Part shown: one piece after another, positions 45,153 to 54,651 of the stretch
Numbering within the stretch: the first letter of the stretch is position 1
How the letters are laid out: every line of letters begins with the position of its first letter
Source: Pseudomonas oryzihabitans
GTDB lineage: Bacteria > Pseudomonadota > Gammaproteobacteria > Pseudomonadales > Pseudomonadaceae
Length of the DNA stretch: 64,000 nt
Direction of reading: 5' to 3'
Assembly (NCBI RefSeq): GCF_001518815.1
Contig: NZ_CP013987.1
Coordinates: 186,001 to 250,000, forward strand
Program-made: the position numbers and the translations under genes
Notes under the pieces: model-generated
Database searches by the model: none
Seen by the model: only the letters and a program-made list of their open reading frames with translations
Told to the model about the DNA's origin: nothing

Positions 45153-46478
45153 ATGCCCACTCCCACCCAGGCCTCTCCGGCGACGGCTGCGGCCGCCCCG
45201 ACTCTGGCCAAGCCCAGCCGGGCGCGCTTCTTCATCATGACGCTGCTGTTCGTTACCGTGGTGATCAACTACCTCGACCGCAGCAACCTCTCCATCGCCG
45301 CCCCGCATCTGGCCCAGGACCTGGGCATCGAACCGGTGCACATGGGGCTGATCCTCTCGGCCTTCGGCTGGACCTACGCCGCCATGCAGATCCCCGGCGG
45401 CTGGCTGGTGGACAAGGTCGCCCCGCGCATCCTCTATCCCGTGGCCATCGCGCTCTGGTCGCTGGCCACCATCGGCCTGGGTTTCGTCGGCAGCTTCATC
45501 GGCCTGATCATCCTGCGGCTCGCCGTGGGCGCCCTGGAGGCACCGGCCTATCCGATCAACAACCGGGTGGTCACCACCTGGTTTCCCGAGCGTGAGCGGG
45601 CCACCGCCATTGGCTTCTACACCTCCGGCCAGTTCGTCGGCCTGGCCTTTCTCACCCCGGTGCTGATCTACCTGCAGCAGACCTTTGGCTGGCACATGGT
45701 CTTTGTCGTCACTGGCGGTGTCGGAATCCTCTGGGCGGCCGTCTGGTACCTCGTCTATCGCGAGCCCAAGGATTTCCGCGGCGCCAACGCCGCCGAGGTC
45801 GCGCTGATCCAGGAAGGTGGCGGTCTGGTCGATCTGGAGCAGAAGAATCGCAGCCGCGCCGCCTTCCAGTGGCGTGACCTCTGGAGCGTGCTCAACAAGC
45901 GCAAGCTCTGGGGCATCTACATCGGGCAGTTCTGCCTTAACTCCACCCTCTGGTTCTTCCTTACCTGGTTCCCCACCTACCTGGTGAAATACCGCGGCAT
46001 GGACTTCATCAAGGCCGGCTTCCTTGCCTCGCTGCCGTTCCTGGCCGCCTTCCTCGGCGTGATCTGCTCGGGCCTGCTGTCGGACTGGCTGGTCCGCCGC
46101 GGCGCCTCCGTGGGTCTGGCGCGCAAGCTGCCGATCATTGGCGGCCTGCTGATCTCCACCAGCATCGTCGGCGCCAACTTCGTCGACTCCCCGGCGCTGA
46201 TCATCGCCTGCCTGGCACTGGCCTTCTTTGGTAACGGCCTGGCTTCCATCACCTGGTCGATGGTCTCGGCCATGGCGCCGGAGCGGCTGATCGGCCTCAC
46301 CGGCGGGATGTTCAACTTCATCGGCAACCTCTCGGCCATCTGCGTGCCCATCGTCATCGGCTTCCTGGTCAAGGACGGCAGCTTCGCCCCGGCTATTGCC
46401 TTCATCGGCGTGACCGCGCTGGTCGGTGCGCTCTGCTATGGCCTGGTGGTGGGCAAGGTGGAACGTCTGCCCGAATAA
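45153..46478 (+). CDS. dgoT: MFS transporter, anion:cation symporter type (D-galactonate transporter-like)
   Basis: A 441-residue 12-helix ACS-family transporter: FVTVVINYLDRSNLSIAAPHLAQDLG, FGWTYAAMQIPGGWLVDKVAPR, and LRLAVGALEAPAYPINNRVVTTWFPERERA are typical of DgoT/GudP/ExuT. In this operon D-galactonate is the natural substrate. N-terminus has a low-complexity PTQASPATAAAAP tail. Separated from dgoD by the repeat cluster. Confidence 0.88.
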   Translation: MPTPTQASPATAAAAPTLAKPSRARFFIMTLLFVTVVINYLDRSNLSIAAPHLAQDLGIEPVHMGLILSAFGWTYAAMQIPGGWLVDKVAPRILYPVAIALWSLATIGLGFVGSFIGLIILRLAVGALEAPAYPINNRVVTTWFPERERATAIGFYTSGQFVGLAFLTPVLIYLQQTFGWHMVFVVTGGVGILWAAVWYLVYREPKDFRGANAAEVALIQEGGGLVDLEQKNRSRAAFQWRDLWSVLNKRKLWGIYIGQFCLNSTLWFFLTWFPTYLVKYRGMDFIKAGFLASLPFLAAFLGVICSGLLSDWLVRRGASVGLARKLPIIGGLLISTSIVGANFVDSPALIIACLALAFFGNGLASITWSMVSAMAPERLIGLTGGMFNFIGNLSAICVPIVIGFLVKDGSFAPAIAFIGVTALVGALCYGLVVGKVERLPE

Positions 46479-46571
46479 GGGCGACTAAGGAAGCGCTGCG
46501 TGCCTGTCCTGGCACGCGGTGCTCTGCCACCGGCCTTGCCGGACCTATAACGACAACAAAGGAGTTTCCTC

Positions 46572-47624
46572 ATGCCTCTCGCCCGTCGCACCTTTCTTGG
46601 CGTGTCCCTGGCCGCTTCGGCCGGTCTGGTCGCCAGTCGCGCCCTCGCCGACGACAAGTTCGGCCTTACCCGCAACTGGGAGGGCAAGCCGCCCATCGTC
46701 ATGCCCGATCCGGCCTGGGAGATCCACGACCAGGCCTTCAAGGGCCGCCTGGGCAACGCCTTCGTCGAGCGCCTCTGGTCCGGTGGTCTCTGGACCGAAG
46801 GGCCGGTGTGGATGGCCGACTGGCGCTGCCTGCTGTTCAGTGATATCCCCAATGCCCGGGTGATGCGCTGGAGCGCCGATGACGGCCACATCAGCGTCTA
46901 TGACGACCAGTCCCACAACGCCAATGGCCACACCCGTGACCGCGAGGGTCGGCTGATCAGCTGCGAGCACGACAGCCGCCGCGTCACCCGGCGCGAGTTG
47001 AACGGCAGCGTCACGGTGCTGCTCGACCGCTTCGACGGCAAGCCGCTGAACGCCCCCAACGACGTGGTGGTCGGGGCCGATGGTGCCATCTGGTTCACCG
47101 ATCCCGGCTACGGCATCCTCGGCGCCTACGAGGGCCACAAGGCCGAATTCGAGCTGCCCACCAACGTCTATCGCATCGACCCCCAGGGCAAGGCCACGGT
47201 GGCGGCGGGCGACTTCGGCCGGCCCAACGGCCTGGCCTTCGCCCCCGATGGCAAGCGGCTCTACATCAGCGACACCGCTGGCGGCGGCAATCCCGGCAAG
47301 CCCAACCACCTGCGTGCCTTCACCCTTAAGGACGACGGCACCCTGGGCGGCGGCGAGGTGCTGATCGATGCCAAGGACCAGGGCGTGATCGACGGCTTCC
47401 GCGTCGACAGCGACGGCAACCTCTGGTGCAGCTGGGCCGGTTCCGCCGAGCAGAACAGCGTGCGCGTGTTCAATCCGAGCGGCCAGCCGCTGGCCACCCT
47501 ACATTTGCCGGAAACCGTCTCCAATGTCGAATTCGGCGGTCTCAAGGGTAATCGCCTGTTCATCACTGGCGGTGGTTCGCTCTATGCCACCTATGTGAAC
47601 GCCCAGCCCGCGCGGCTCTGGTAA
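46572..47624 (+). CDS. Periplasmic SMP-30/gluconolactonase-family lactonase with Tat signal
   Basis: A 350-residue six-bladed propeller. N-terminus MPLARRTFLGVSLAASAGLVASRALA carries a twin-arginine motif (RRTFLG), so it is exported folded. Metal-site segments: LWTEGPVWMADWRCLLFSD (Glu), HNANGHTRDREGRLISCEH, LNAPNDVVVGADGAIWFTDPGYG (Asn), and IDGFRVDSDGNLWCSW (Asp). Probably hydrolyses galactono-lactone (or glucono-lactone) in the periplasm before uptake. 93 bp after the transporter. Confidence 0.86.
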   Translation: MPLARRTFLGVSLAASAGLVASRALADDKFGLTRNWEGKPPIVMPDPAWEIHDQAFKGRLGNAFVERLWSGGLWTEGPVWMADWRCLLFSDIPNARVMRWSADDGHISVYDDQSHNANGHTRDREGRLISCEHDSRRVTRRELNGSVTVLLDRFDGKPLNAPNDVVVGADGAIWFTDPGYGILGAYEGHKAEFELPTNVYRIDPQGKATVAAGDFGRPNGLAFAPDGKRLYISDTAGGGNPGKPNHLRAFTLKDDGTLGGGEVLIDAKDQGVIDGFRVDSDGNLWCSWAGSAEQNSVRVFNPSGQPLATLHLPETVSNVEFGGLKGNRLFITGGGSLYATYVNAQPARLW

Positions 47625-47733
47625 GGGCCTCTTACCGGCCGAACCAAGGGTCGTTAGACAGGTCTGTAACAAGCGGATACGGAACGACCCGCGACAACAA
47701 GATCGCCCACAAGGCGAGCGAGGAGCCTCAGTC

Positions 47734-49134
47734 ATGAGCAACACCACAACCAACGCCGACGGTCACGTCACCGAAAAGGCCCAGCCCAAGGCGATCTTCG
47801 CCTGCCTGATGGCCGCCCTGGCCGGTCTGATGTTCGGCCTCGACATCGGCGTCATTTCCGGCGCCACCAAATTCATCCAGCAGGAATTCCAGATCTCCGA
47901 TCAGATGATCGAGTGGATCGTCTCCAGCATGATGGCCGGCGCTGCCCTGGGTGCCCTGGGCGCAGGCTCGCTGTCGGCCAAGCTGGGCCGCAAGAAGTCG
48001 CTGATGCTGGGCGCCGTGCTGTTCGTCGTGGGCTCGGTGCTCTGTGGCCTGGCCACCTCGCCGACCATGCTGATCTTTGCCCGCTTCCTGCTCGGCCTGG
48101 CCATCGGTATCGCCTCCTTTACCGCGCCGCTATACCTGGCCGAAGTCGCTCCGGAAAACATCCGCGGCTCGATGATCTCGCTGTACCAGCTGATGATCAC
48201 CGCCGGCATCCTGCTCGCCTTCCTGTCCAACACCGCCTTCAGCTACTACGAGGCCTGGCGCTGGATGCTCGGCATCATCGCCATTCCCGGCGTACTGTTC
48301 CTGATCGGCGTCTTCGCGCTGCCCGACAGTCCGCGCTGGCTGATCATGGCGGGTCGCCGGGAGGAGGCCATCAAGGTCCTGCACAAGCTGCGCGGTGACG
48401 AAAAGGTCATCCAGCAGGAAGTCGCTGAAATCGAAGAGCAGCTCAAGGTGCCGCAGAAGGGCTGGTCGCTGTTCAAGGAAAACGCCAACTTCCGCCGCTC
48501 GGTGGGCCTGGGCGTGCTCCTGCAGGTGGTGCAGCAGTTCACCGGCATGAACGTGGTGATGTACTACGCGCCGCGCATCTTCGAAGGCATGGGCTACGAT
48601 ACCGCCGCCCAGATGTGGTTTACCGCCGCGGTCGGCTTGACCAACGTGCTGGCCACCTTCATCGCCATCTTCCTGGTCGACAAGTGGGGCCGCAAACCCA
48701 TCCTCTACACCGGTTTCGTGGTCATGGCCGTGGGCCTGGGCGTGGTCGGCAGCATGCTGGGCGCTGGCAATCTGAGCCATGGCCAGCAGACCTTCACCGT
48801 GGTCATGCTGCTGATCTTCATTGTCGGCTTCGCCATGTCGGCCGGTCCGCTGATCTGGACCCTGTGCTCGGAAGTGCAGCCGCTCAAGGGCCGCGACTTC
48901 GGCATCGGCTGCTCCACCTTCACCAACTGGATCGCCAACATGATCGTCGGCGCCACCTTCCTGACCATGCTGGGCACCCTGGGGCAGGGCACCACCTTCT
49001 GGATCTATGCTGGTCTGAACGTGGTGTTCATCTTCCTGGTGTTCCTGCTGGTGCCGGAAACCAAGGGCGTTACCCTGGAGCGCATCGAGCGTAACCTGAT
49101 GCAGGGCAAGCGCCTGCGCGACCTCGGCCAGTAG
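47734..49134 (+). CDS. Sugar porter-family proton symporter (GalP/AraE-like)
   Basis: A 466-residue MFS sugar:H+ symporter close to E. coli GalP. Seen: AGLMFGLDIGVISGA, SAKLGRKKSLM, PLYLAEVAPENIRGSMISLYQL (the RG...QL stretch), PDSPRWLI, LQVVQQFTGMNVVMYYAP (QQ.TG sugar-binding motif), and VPETKGVTLERIERNL (PETKG). It probably imports D-galactose or L-arabinose. A strong terminator follows. Confidence 0.9.
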   Translation: MSNTTTNADGHVTEKAQPKAIFACLMAALAGLMFGLDIGVISGATKFIQQEFQISDQMIEWIVSSMMAGAALGALGAGSLSAKLGRKKSLMLGAVLFVVGSVLCGLATSPTMLIFARFLLGLAIGIASFTAPLYLAEVAPENIRGSMISLYQLMITAGILLAFLSNTAFSYYEAWRWMLGIIAIPGVLFLIGVFALPDSPRWLIMAGRREEAIKVLHKLRGDEKVIQQEVAEIEEQLKVPQKGWSLFKENANFRRSVGLGVLLQVVQQFTGMNVVMYYAPRIFEGMGYDTAAQMWFTAAVGLTNVLATFIAIFLVDKWGRKPILYTGFVVMAVGLGVVGSMLGAGNLSHGQQTFTVVMLLIFIVGFAMSAGPLIWTLCSEVQPLKGRDFGIGCSTFTNWIANMIVGATFLTMLGTLGQGTTFWIYAGLNVVFIFLVFLLVPETKGVTLERIERNLMQGKRLRDLGQ

Positions 49135-49149
49135 CCTCTAGCGCAAAAG

Positions 49150-49176
49150 AAAACGCCCGGCACTGCCGGGCGTTTT
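49150..49176. terminator. Bidirectional rho-independent terminator
   Basis: AAAACGCCCGGCA/TGCCGGGCGTTTT inverted repeat with A- and T-flanks, 15 bp after the sugar porter stop and two bases before the stop of the convergent glycine-zipper gene. Confidence 0.92.
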
Positions 49177-49178
49177 CA

Positions 49179-49616
49179 TTAGCGGTGCCAATGCTTGTGT
49201 CTGTGCTTGGCGTGCTTCCAGCCCTTGCCGGGATGGTCGCGATAGCGACGGTCGTCGCGATCGCTGTCACCCAGGTTATTACCCAGGGCACTGCCGGCAC
49301 CGCCACCCAGGGCCGCGCCGACCAGGCCCCCGGTGCTGCCACCGACCCGATTGCCGATCACGTTGCCGCCGGCAGCGCCCAGGCCACCGCCGATGGCGGC
49401 CTCGGTACGATTGCGACGGTCCGCGCCCAGTACACCACCTGCTGCACCACCCACGCCGGCACCGATGGCCGCACCGGTACTGCCGCCGACCTGCTGGCCG
49501 ACCAGGGTACCAAGCACACCACCCACGGCGCCGCCGAGTCCGGCTTCGGTATTGCCCGCATAGACCGGGGCAACGCCCGCCAGGGCAAGCAACAAGAACA
49601 GGGCTGAAGGTTTCAT
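49179..49616 (-). CDS. Glycine-zipper envelope protein with histidine-rich tail
   Basis: A 145-residue exported protein: signal peptide MKPSALFLLLALAGVAPVYAG, then repeated GxxxGxxxG segments (GLGGAVGGVLGTLVGQQVGG, GAAIGAGVGGAAGGVLG, GLGAAGGNVIGNRVGG, LVGAALGGGAGSALGNNLG) and a basic His-rich end (KGWKHAKHRHKHWHR). ATG at 49616 has GGAG in range. The zipper suggests membrane or outer-membrane packing; the His tail could bind metal. No specific function. Confidence 0.82.
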   Translation of the reverse strand: MKPSALFLLLALAGVAPVYAGNTEAGLGGAVGGVLGTLVGQQVGGSTGAAIGAGVGGAAGGVLGADRRNRTEAAIGGGLGAAGGNVIGNRVGGSTGGLVGAALGGGAGSALGNNLGDSDRDDRRYRDHPGKGWKHAKHRHKHWHR

Positions 49617-49848
49617 GGAGTCCACTCCGTGGTAGAGACGAGTCGATCCTCGGTAAAAATCGCTGCCCTGGCAAGTACCGAACAGATGTTTGAATGGTAA
49701 AGGTTGTCTTTACCCATTCCTTTGATTTCGCTGAACAAACCTATACAGGGCAAGCCGGTCTCAGCCTCTTGGCCGGCGCGGAAGCAGGGTCTGCAACCCG
49801 GCGCACGGTGGTCTAGACTCAAGTAGACCGCGATGCCTAGGGCACTCC

Positions 49849-51057
49849 ATGATCCACGCTCGTCTGTTGTCTGGCTGTCTCCTGTTCCTTGCAAGTGCCA
49901 GTGCCTCGGCCTGGGAATACACCCTTATCGCCCCCGACAAGCCGGTGCAGAACTGGAGCATCAGCAGTGATCGCCTGGGCCTGCGCGATGGACTGGCCTT
50001 CGCGGTCGGCGTGCATCACCTGAGTGGCGGTCGCCAGGAGGGCTCGGTGCTGATCGAGATCGATACCGGCGCCCTGCAGCTCACCGTGGTGGCTACCCGC
50101 GGTATGAATGTCCTGCGCGCCCAGGCCGGCACCCTGCGGCTGGGCTGGGATTCACCGGTGCGCGAGGTGGTCAATCCGGCTTTCGTCAACCTGGAGAGCC
50201 GCAATGGACTCGGCTGGCTGGAGGGCTTCAACGAACTGGTGGCCCGCGCCGGCTTCGAGTGGGTCGGCCATCCGGGGATGGACAAGGGGCAACTCCTGAC
50301 CTTGCACGGGCGGGCCAGCTACTTGCCGGCCAGCCAGGTGGTACTGACCATCGACGAACAGCCGCCGCACCGCATCAGCCTCAAGGGCGTGCTGCACGAA
50401 GAGGCCTTCAAGCAGGCCAACTTTCGCATCGACACCGAGCTGGTCACCCATGCCGGGGCTACCGGCTTCACCCTGCATGACCGCCTGACCAATCAGGGGG
50501 CGCACGCCGCCGAGTACCAGGCGCTCTATCACAGCAATTTCGGTCCGCCGCTGCTCGGCGAGGGCACAGGATTCGCCGCTCCAGTGCGCGAAGTGTCACC
50601 CTTCGATGCGCGTGCACGGCAGGAACTGGGCGAGTGGCAGACCTATCGCGCGCCCACGCCAGGCTATGGCGAGACGGTCTACAACCTCTATCCCTGGGGC
50701 GACGATCAGGGGCGTAGCTTGGCGGTGCTGCACGATCGCAGTGCTCATCAGGGGGTGGCGCTGGCATTCAACGTGCGGGAACTGCCGGTCTTTACCCTGT
50801 GGAAGAACACCGATGCCAAGGCCCAGGGCTATGTCACCGGGCTGGAGCCGGGTACCAGCTTTTCCTACAACCGCGGCCAGCAGCGAGCGCTGGGGCTGGT
50901 GCCGCGCATCGAGGCGGGCGGCACACGCGATTTCACCCTCGAATACCGCTTGCTGGCCACCGCTGCCGAGGTCCGGCAGGCACTGGAGCAGGTCGAGGGT
51001 ATCCGGCACGGGCGGCCGACCCAGGTGCGCGAGACGCCGCTCGCCCAGGATCCGTAG
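49849..51057 (+). CDS. DUF4432 aldose-1-epimerase-like secreted protein
   Basis: A 402-residue protein with a signal peptide (MIHARLLSGCLLFLASASASAWE). Segments LQLTVVATRGMNVLRAQ, GWLEGFNELVARAGFEWVG, HGRASYLPASQVVL and EYQALYHSNFGPPLLGEG belong to the DUF4432/galactose-mutarotase-like fold; catalytic His and Glu candidates are HGR and the EYQ..YH region. With the adjacent galactose genes, periplasmic handling of galactose or its lactone is plausible. The preceding 232-bp gap shows no gene. Confidence 0.75.
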   Translation: MIHARLLSGCLLFLASASASAWEYTLIAPDKPVQNWSISSDRLGLRDGLAFAVGVHHLSGGRQEGSVLIEIDTGALQLTVVATRGMNVLRAQAGTLRLGWDSPVREVVNPAFVNLESRNGLGWLEGFNELVARAGFEWVGHPGMDKGQLLTLHGRASYLPASQVVLTIDEQPPHRISLKGVLHEEAFKQANFRIDTELVTHAGATGFTLHDRLTNQGAHAAEYQALYHSNFGPPLLGEGTGFAAPVREVSPFDARARQELGEWQTYRAPTPGYGETVYNLYPWGDDQGRSLAVLHDRSAHQGVALAFNVRELPVFTLWKNTDAKAQGYVTGLEPGTSFSYNRGQQRALGLVPRIEAGGTRDFTLEYRLLATAAEVRQALEQVEGIRHGRPTQVRETPLAQDP

Positions 51058-51075
51058 CGGTCCGGCAAGCGGCCT

Positions 51076-51480
51076 CTAGCGCCGCGCCGGCAACGGGCGG
51101 GTGCGGCCGCTGCCGTCGATGGCGACAAAGACGAACACCGCCTCGGTCACCTTGCTCCACTCGCTGGACAGCGGATCGTCGCTCCAGACCTCGATGAGGA
51201 TCTGGATGGAGCTGCGGCCGACTTCCAGGGTGTTGGTATAGAAGGAGAGCTGTGCGCCCACGGGCACCGGGGTCATGAAGGCCATGCGGTCGATGGCCAC
51301 CGTGGCGACGCGTCCGGCGGCCAGGCGACTGGCCATGGCGCTGCCGGCCAGGTCCATCTGGGCCACCAGCCAGCCGCCGTAGATGTCGCCAAACCCGTTG
51401 GTTTCACGGGGCAGGGCAGTGATCTGCATGGCCAGGTCGCCCTGGGGGATGGGATCTTCTTGTTCGAGCTCTTCGATCAT
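51076..51480 (-). CDS. Acyl-CoA thioesterase (hotdog fold, YciA-like)
   Basis: A 134-residue hotdog-fold enzyme: MQITALPRETNGFGDIYGGWLVAQMDLAGSAMASRLAAGR is the YciA/acyl-CoA-hydrolase motif (the G.W....D core), and AVFVFVAIDGSGRTRPLP closes the fold. ATG at 51480 by homology; the open frame runs 51 codons further upstream in non-family sequence. Hydrolyses medium- or long-chain acyl-CoA. Confidence 0.87.
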   Translation of the reverse strand: MIEELEQEDPIPQGDLAMQITALPRETNGFGDIYGGWLVAQMDLAGSAMASRLAAGRVATVAIDRMAFMTPVPVGAQLSFYTNTLEVGRSSIQILIEVWSDDPLSSEWSKVTEAVFVFVAIDGSGRTRPLPARR

Positions 51481-51959
51481 GACAGGGCCCTCGGGAGCCC
51501 GGATAGGTAGGTAACGTTCAGCATCCGCATGCAAGAATGCTGCCAATCTCTTTGAGGAGATCGTTAGGGGGCTACAGTATAACGCTTGGGGCAGAGCGCC
51601 TCGACCGCTTTCGCACCAGAAAGGCATAGCCATGGCTCGTCAGATAGCCGCTGAATACAGCCTGAATGAATAGCGGAAATTCCTTGCAGATTTGCTATCG
51701 TGGGCACCGTGCGTGGCCAGGCAATCCAGAGGGTCGCGTACGTCCGATGATCAGGTAATGATCGGTAGACCTGCTGCCGCCGTGCTCCACAAGAGCGCAG
51801 GTGGCGCGGTGCAGGTCCGGCGCCCATCCGGCGATCCGCCCGATCCCTGCCAGCCGCCCCAAGGCGGAGGGTCACTCGGGGCCGCGTCTTGTCCGCTACA
51901 CCCGGAAGGATGCCAGAGGCCGAATTTCCTTTGCGCTCCTCTCTTGTCCGGGATCATCG
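51481..51959. other. 479-bp intergenic region
   Basis: Divergent region between the thioesterase (minus) and the MHS transporter (plus). Open frames extend into it from both sides but with atypical Arg/Pro/Ser-rich content, so it is probably untranslated. The AT-richer part near 51515-51700 probably holds the promoters. No clear operator, hairpin or RNA element was seen. Confidence 0.5.
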
Positions 51960-53273
51960 ATGAAACTGCAATCCGCCTCCGCGCCGCTCACGTCGCGCCC
52001 TCTGGGCCGCAACGACTACAAGACCCTCTCGCTGTCCGCCCTGGGTGGCGCGCTGGAGTTCTACGACTTCGTCATCTTCGTCTTCTTCGCCGCGGTGGTG
52101 GGGAAGCTGTTCTTTCCCGTCGACATGCCCGACTGGCTGCGGCAGATGCAGACCTTCGGCATCTTCGCCGCGGGCTACCTGGCGCGACCGCTGGGCGGCA
52201 TCATCATGGCCCACTTCGGCGACCTGCTCGGGCGCAAGAAGATGTTCACCCTGAGCATCTTCATGATGGCGCTGCCCACCCTGGGCATGGGCCTGATGCC
52301 CACCTACGCCCAGATCGGCGTGGCCGCGCCCATCCTGCTGCTGGTGCTGCGCATCATCCAGGGGGCGGCCATCGGTGGCGAGGTGCCCGGCGCCTGGGTG
52401 TTCGTCTCCGAGCATGTCCCCGGCAAGCACGTCGGCTATGCCTGCGGCACCCTGACCGCCGGCCTCACCTTCGGCATCCTGCTCGGGTCGCTGATGGCGA
52501 CCTTGATCAATACCGTCTTCACCCCGGTGGAAGTGGCCGACTACGCCTGGCGTTTCCCCTTCATCATCGGCGGTGTCTTCGGCCTGTTCTCGGTCTACCT
52601 GCGCCGTTGGCTGCACGAGACGCCGGTGTTCGCCGAACTGGCGATCCACAAGTCGCTGGCCGAGGAAGTACCGCTCAAGGCGGTGCTGCGCGACCATCGC
52701 AGCAGTGTGATCCTGTCCATGTTGCTGACCTGGATGCTCACCGCCGGCATCGTGGTGGTCATCCTCATGACCCCGACCCTGCTGCAGACCCAGTACGGTT
52801 TCTCCGCCGCCCTGGCGCTCAAGGCCAACAGCCTGGCCATCGTCTTCCTGACCCTGGGCTGCATCCTCTCCGGCGCCCTGTCCGATCGCTTCGGCAGCGG
52901 CCCGGTGTTCATCGTCGGCGGCCTGATCCTGGCGGTGGCCAGCTGGGCGCTCTATGCCGGTCTGAAGGTCCATCCGGAGTGGCTGTTCCCTCTCTATGCG
53001 CTGGCCGGCGCAGCGGTCGGTGTCATCGGCGGCGTGCCGCGGGTGATGGTGCTGGCCTTCCCGCCCAAGGTGCGCTTCTCGGGCCTGTCCTTCTCCTACA
53101 ACGTCGCCTACGCCATCTTTGGCGGCCTGACGCCCATGGTAGTCACCCTGATGCTCAAGGAGCATCCGCTGGGTCCGGCCTGGTACGTCATGGGGCTGGC
53201 ACTGCTGGGGGTAGGCATCGGTTTCTACCTGCTCAGCCGCGAGCGCCGCGCCGCCGCACTCGCGCCCGCCTGA
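51960..53273 (+). CDS. MHS-family MFS transporter
   Basis: A 437-residue 12-helix transporter: SALGGALEFYDFVIFVFFAAVVGKLFFP is the MHS signature with FYDF replacing the commoner WYD; ARPLGGIIMAHFGDLLGRKKMF and AAIGGEVPGAWVFVSEHVPGKHVG follow. Resembles citrate/tricarballylate-type or unknown organic-acid MHS carriers. The ATG at 51960 fits the family; the frame extends 53 codons upstream. Substrate not assignable. Promoter unseen. Confidence 0.82.
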   Translation: MKLQSASAPLTSRPLGRNDYKTLSLSALGGALEFYDFVIFVFFAAVVGKLFFPVDMPDWLRQMQTFGIFAAGYLARPLGGIIMAHFGDLLGRKKMFTLSIFMMALPTLGMGLMPTYAQIGVAAPILLLVLRIIQGAAIGGEVPGAWVFVSEHVPGKHVGYACGTLTAGLTFGILLGSLMATLINTVFTPVEVADYAWRFPFIIGGVFGLFSVYLRRWLHETPVFAELAIHKSLAEEVPLKAVLRDHRSSVILSMLLTWMLTAGIVVVILMTPTLLQTQYGFSAALALKANSLAIVFLTLGCILSGALSDRFGSGPVFIVGGLILAVASWALYAGLKVHPEWLFPLYALAGAAVGVIGGVPRVMVLAFPPKVRFSGLSFSYNVAYAIFGGLTPMVVTLMLKEHPLGPAWYVMGLALLGVGIGFYLLSRERRAAALAPA

Positions 53274-53279
53274 CCCCGG

Positions 53280-53313
53280 CCGTTCACGCCGTCCGCTCCG
53301 GCGGCGTGAACGG
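53280..53313 (+). terminator. Hairpin after the MHS transporter
   Basis: CCGTTCACGCCG-N10-CGGCGTGAACGG, 12-bp stem shortly after the stop codon. The following T-tract is poor, so it may be a termination aid or 3' stabiliser. Confidence 0.5.
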
Positions 53314-53440
53314 GTTCGCCAAGACGACCTGTCAGGGCGACCTCGGCATGGTCAAAAACGCCATCCCCACAGACGCCGCGCTTCGCGAGGACTAGGCTCG
53401 AACCCCTAGAGCCAGTCCAACAACAACAGCGAGGTGCAAC

Positions 53441-54640
53441 ATGTCCGGTAATCGTGGCGTCGTCTATCTGGGCGCGGGCAAGGTCGAGGTGCAGACCATC
53501 CCCTATCCGAAGATGGAAACCCCGCAGGGCAAGCGTATCGACCACGGCGTGATCCTGCGCGTGGTATCCACCAACATCTGTGGTTCCGACCAGCACATGG
53601 TGCGCGGCCGGACCACCGCACCTGAAGGCCTGGTGCTCGGCCACGAGATCACCGGCGAAGTCATCGAAGCGGGCCGTGACGTCGAAACCCTCAAGGTCGG
53701 CGACCTGGTCTCGGTGCCCTTCAACGTCGCGTGCGGCCGCTGCCGCACCTGTAAGGAGCAGGACACCGGGGTCTGCCTGACCGTCAACCCGTCGCGCGCC
53801 GGTGGCGCCTATGGCTACGTCGACATGGGCGGCTGGGTCGGTGGCCAGGCCGAATACGTGCTGGTCCCCTACGCCGACTTCAACCTGCTCAGATTGCCGA
53901 ATCGCGATGCGGCCATGGAAAAGATCCGTGACCTCACCTGCCTGTCCGACATCCTGCCTACCGGCTACCACGGCGCCGTCACCGCCGGCGTCGGCCCGGG
54001 CACCAGCGTCTATGTTGCTGGTGCCGGCCCCGTGGGTCTGGCGGCTGCCGCCTCGGCCCGCTTGCTGGGCGCCGCGGTGGTCATCGTCGGCGACGTCAAC
54101 CCGGTGCGCCTGGCCCATGCCAAGGCCCAGGGCTTCGAGATCGCCGACCTGTCCCAGGACACCCCGCTGCACGAGCAGATCGCTGCGTTGCTGGGTACGC
54201 CGGAAGTGGATTGCGCCGTCGATGCCGTAGGCTTCGAGGCCCGTGGCCATGGTCACGAAGGCGCCAAGAGCGAGGCCCCGGCCACGGTGCTGAACTCGCT
54301 GATGGGCGTCGTGCGCGTAGCCGGCAAGATCGGCATCCCCGGCCTGTACGTGACCGACGACCCGGGTGCGGTGGATTCCGCGGCCAAGGAGGGTGCCCTG
54401 AGCATCCGCTTCGGTCTGGGCTGGGCCAAGTCCCACAGCTTCCATACCGGCCAGACCCCGGTGATGAAGTACAACCGCCAGCTGATGCAGGCGATCATGT
54501 GGGATCGCATCAAGATCGCCGACATCGTCGGCGTGCAGGTGATCACCCTGGACGAGGCACCCCGCGGCTACAGCGAATTCGATTCGGGCGTACCGAAGAA
54601 ATTCGTCATCGATCCGCACAAGCTGTTCAGCGCGGCCTGA
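53441..54640 (+). CDS. fdhA: Glutathione-independent formaldehyde dehydrogenase
   Basis: A 399-residue zinc-dependent, NAD+-bound MDR enzyme, the length and sequence style of the P. putida enzyme: MSGNRGVVYLGAGKVEVQTI, STNICGSDQHMVRGRTTAP (Zn cysteine), LGHEITGEVIEAGRD (Zn histidine), VACGRCRTCKEQDTGVC, DLTCLSDILPTGYHGAV, GAGPVGLAAAASARLLGAAVVIVGDVNP. Oxidises formaldehyde (or dismutates it) to formate. Monocistronic, with a terminator downstream. Confidence 0.95.
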   Translation: MSGNRGVVYLGAGKVEVQTIPYPKMETPQGKRIDHGVILRVVSTNICGSDQHMVRGRTTAPEGLVLGHEITGEVIEAGRDVETLKVGDLVSVPFNVACGRCRTCKEQDTGVCLTVNPSRAGGAYGYVDMGGWVGGQAEYVLVPYADFNLLRLPNRDAAMEKIRDLTCLSDILPTGYHGAVTAGVGPGTSVYVAGAGPVGLAAAASARLLGAAVVIVGDVNPVRLAHAKAQGFEIADLSQDTPLHEQIAALLGTPEVDCAVDAVGFEARGHGHEGAKSEAPATVLNSLMGVVRVAGKIGIPGLYVTDDPGAVDSAAKEGALSIRFGLGWAKSHSFHTGQTPVMKYNRQLMQAIMWDRIKIADIVGVQVITLDEAPRGYSEFDSGVPKKFVIDPHKLFSAA

Positions 54641-54651
54641 GCATCGCGCTA

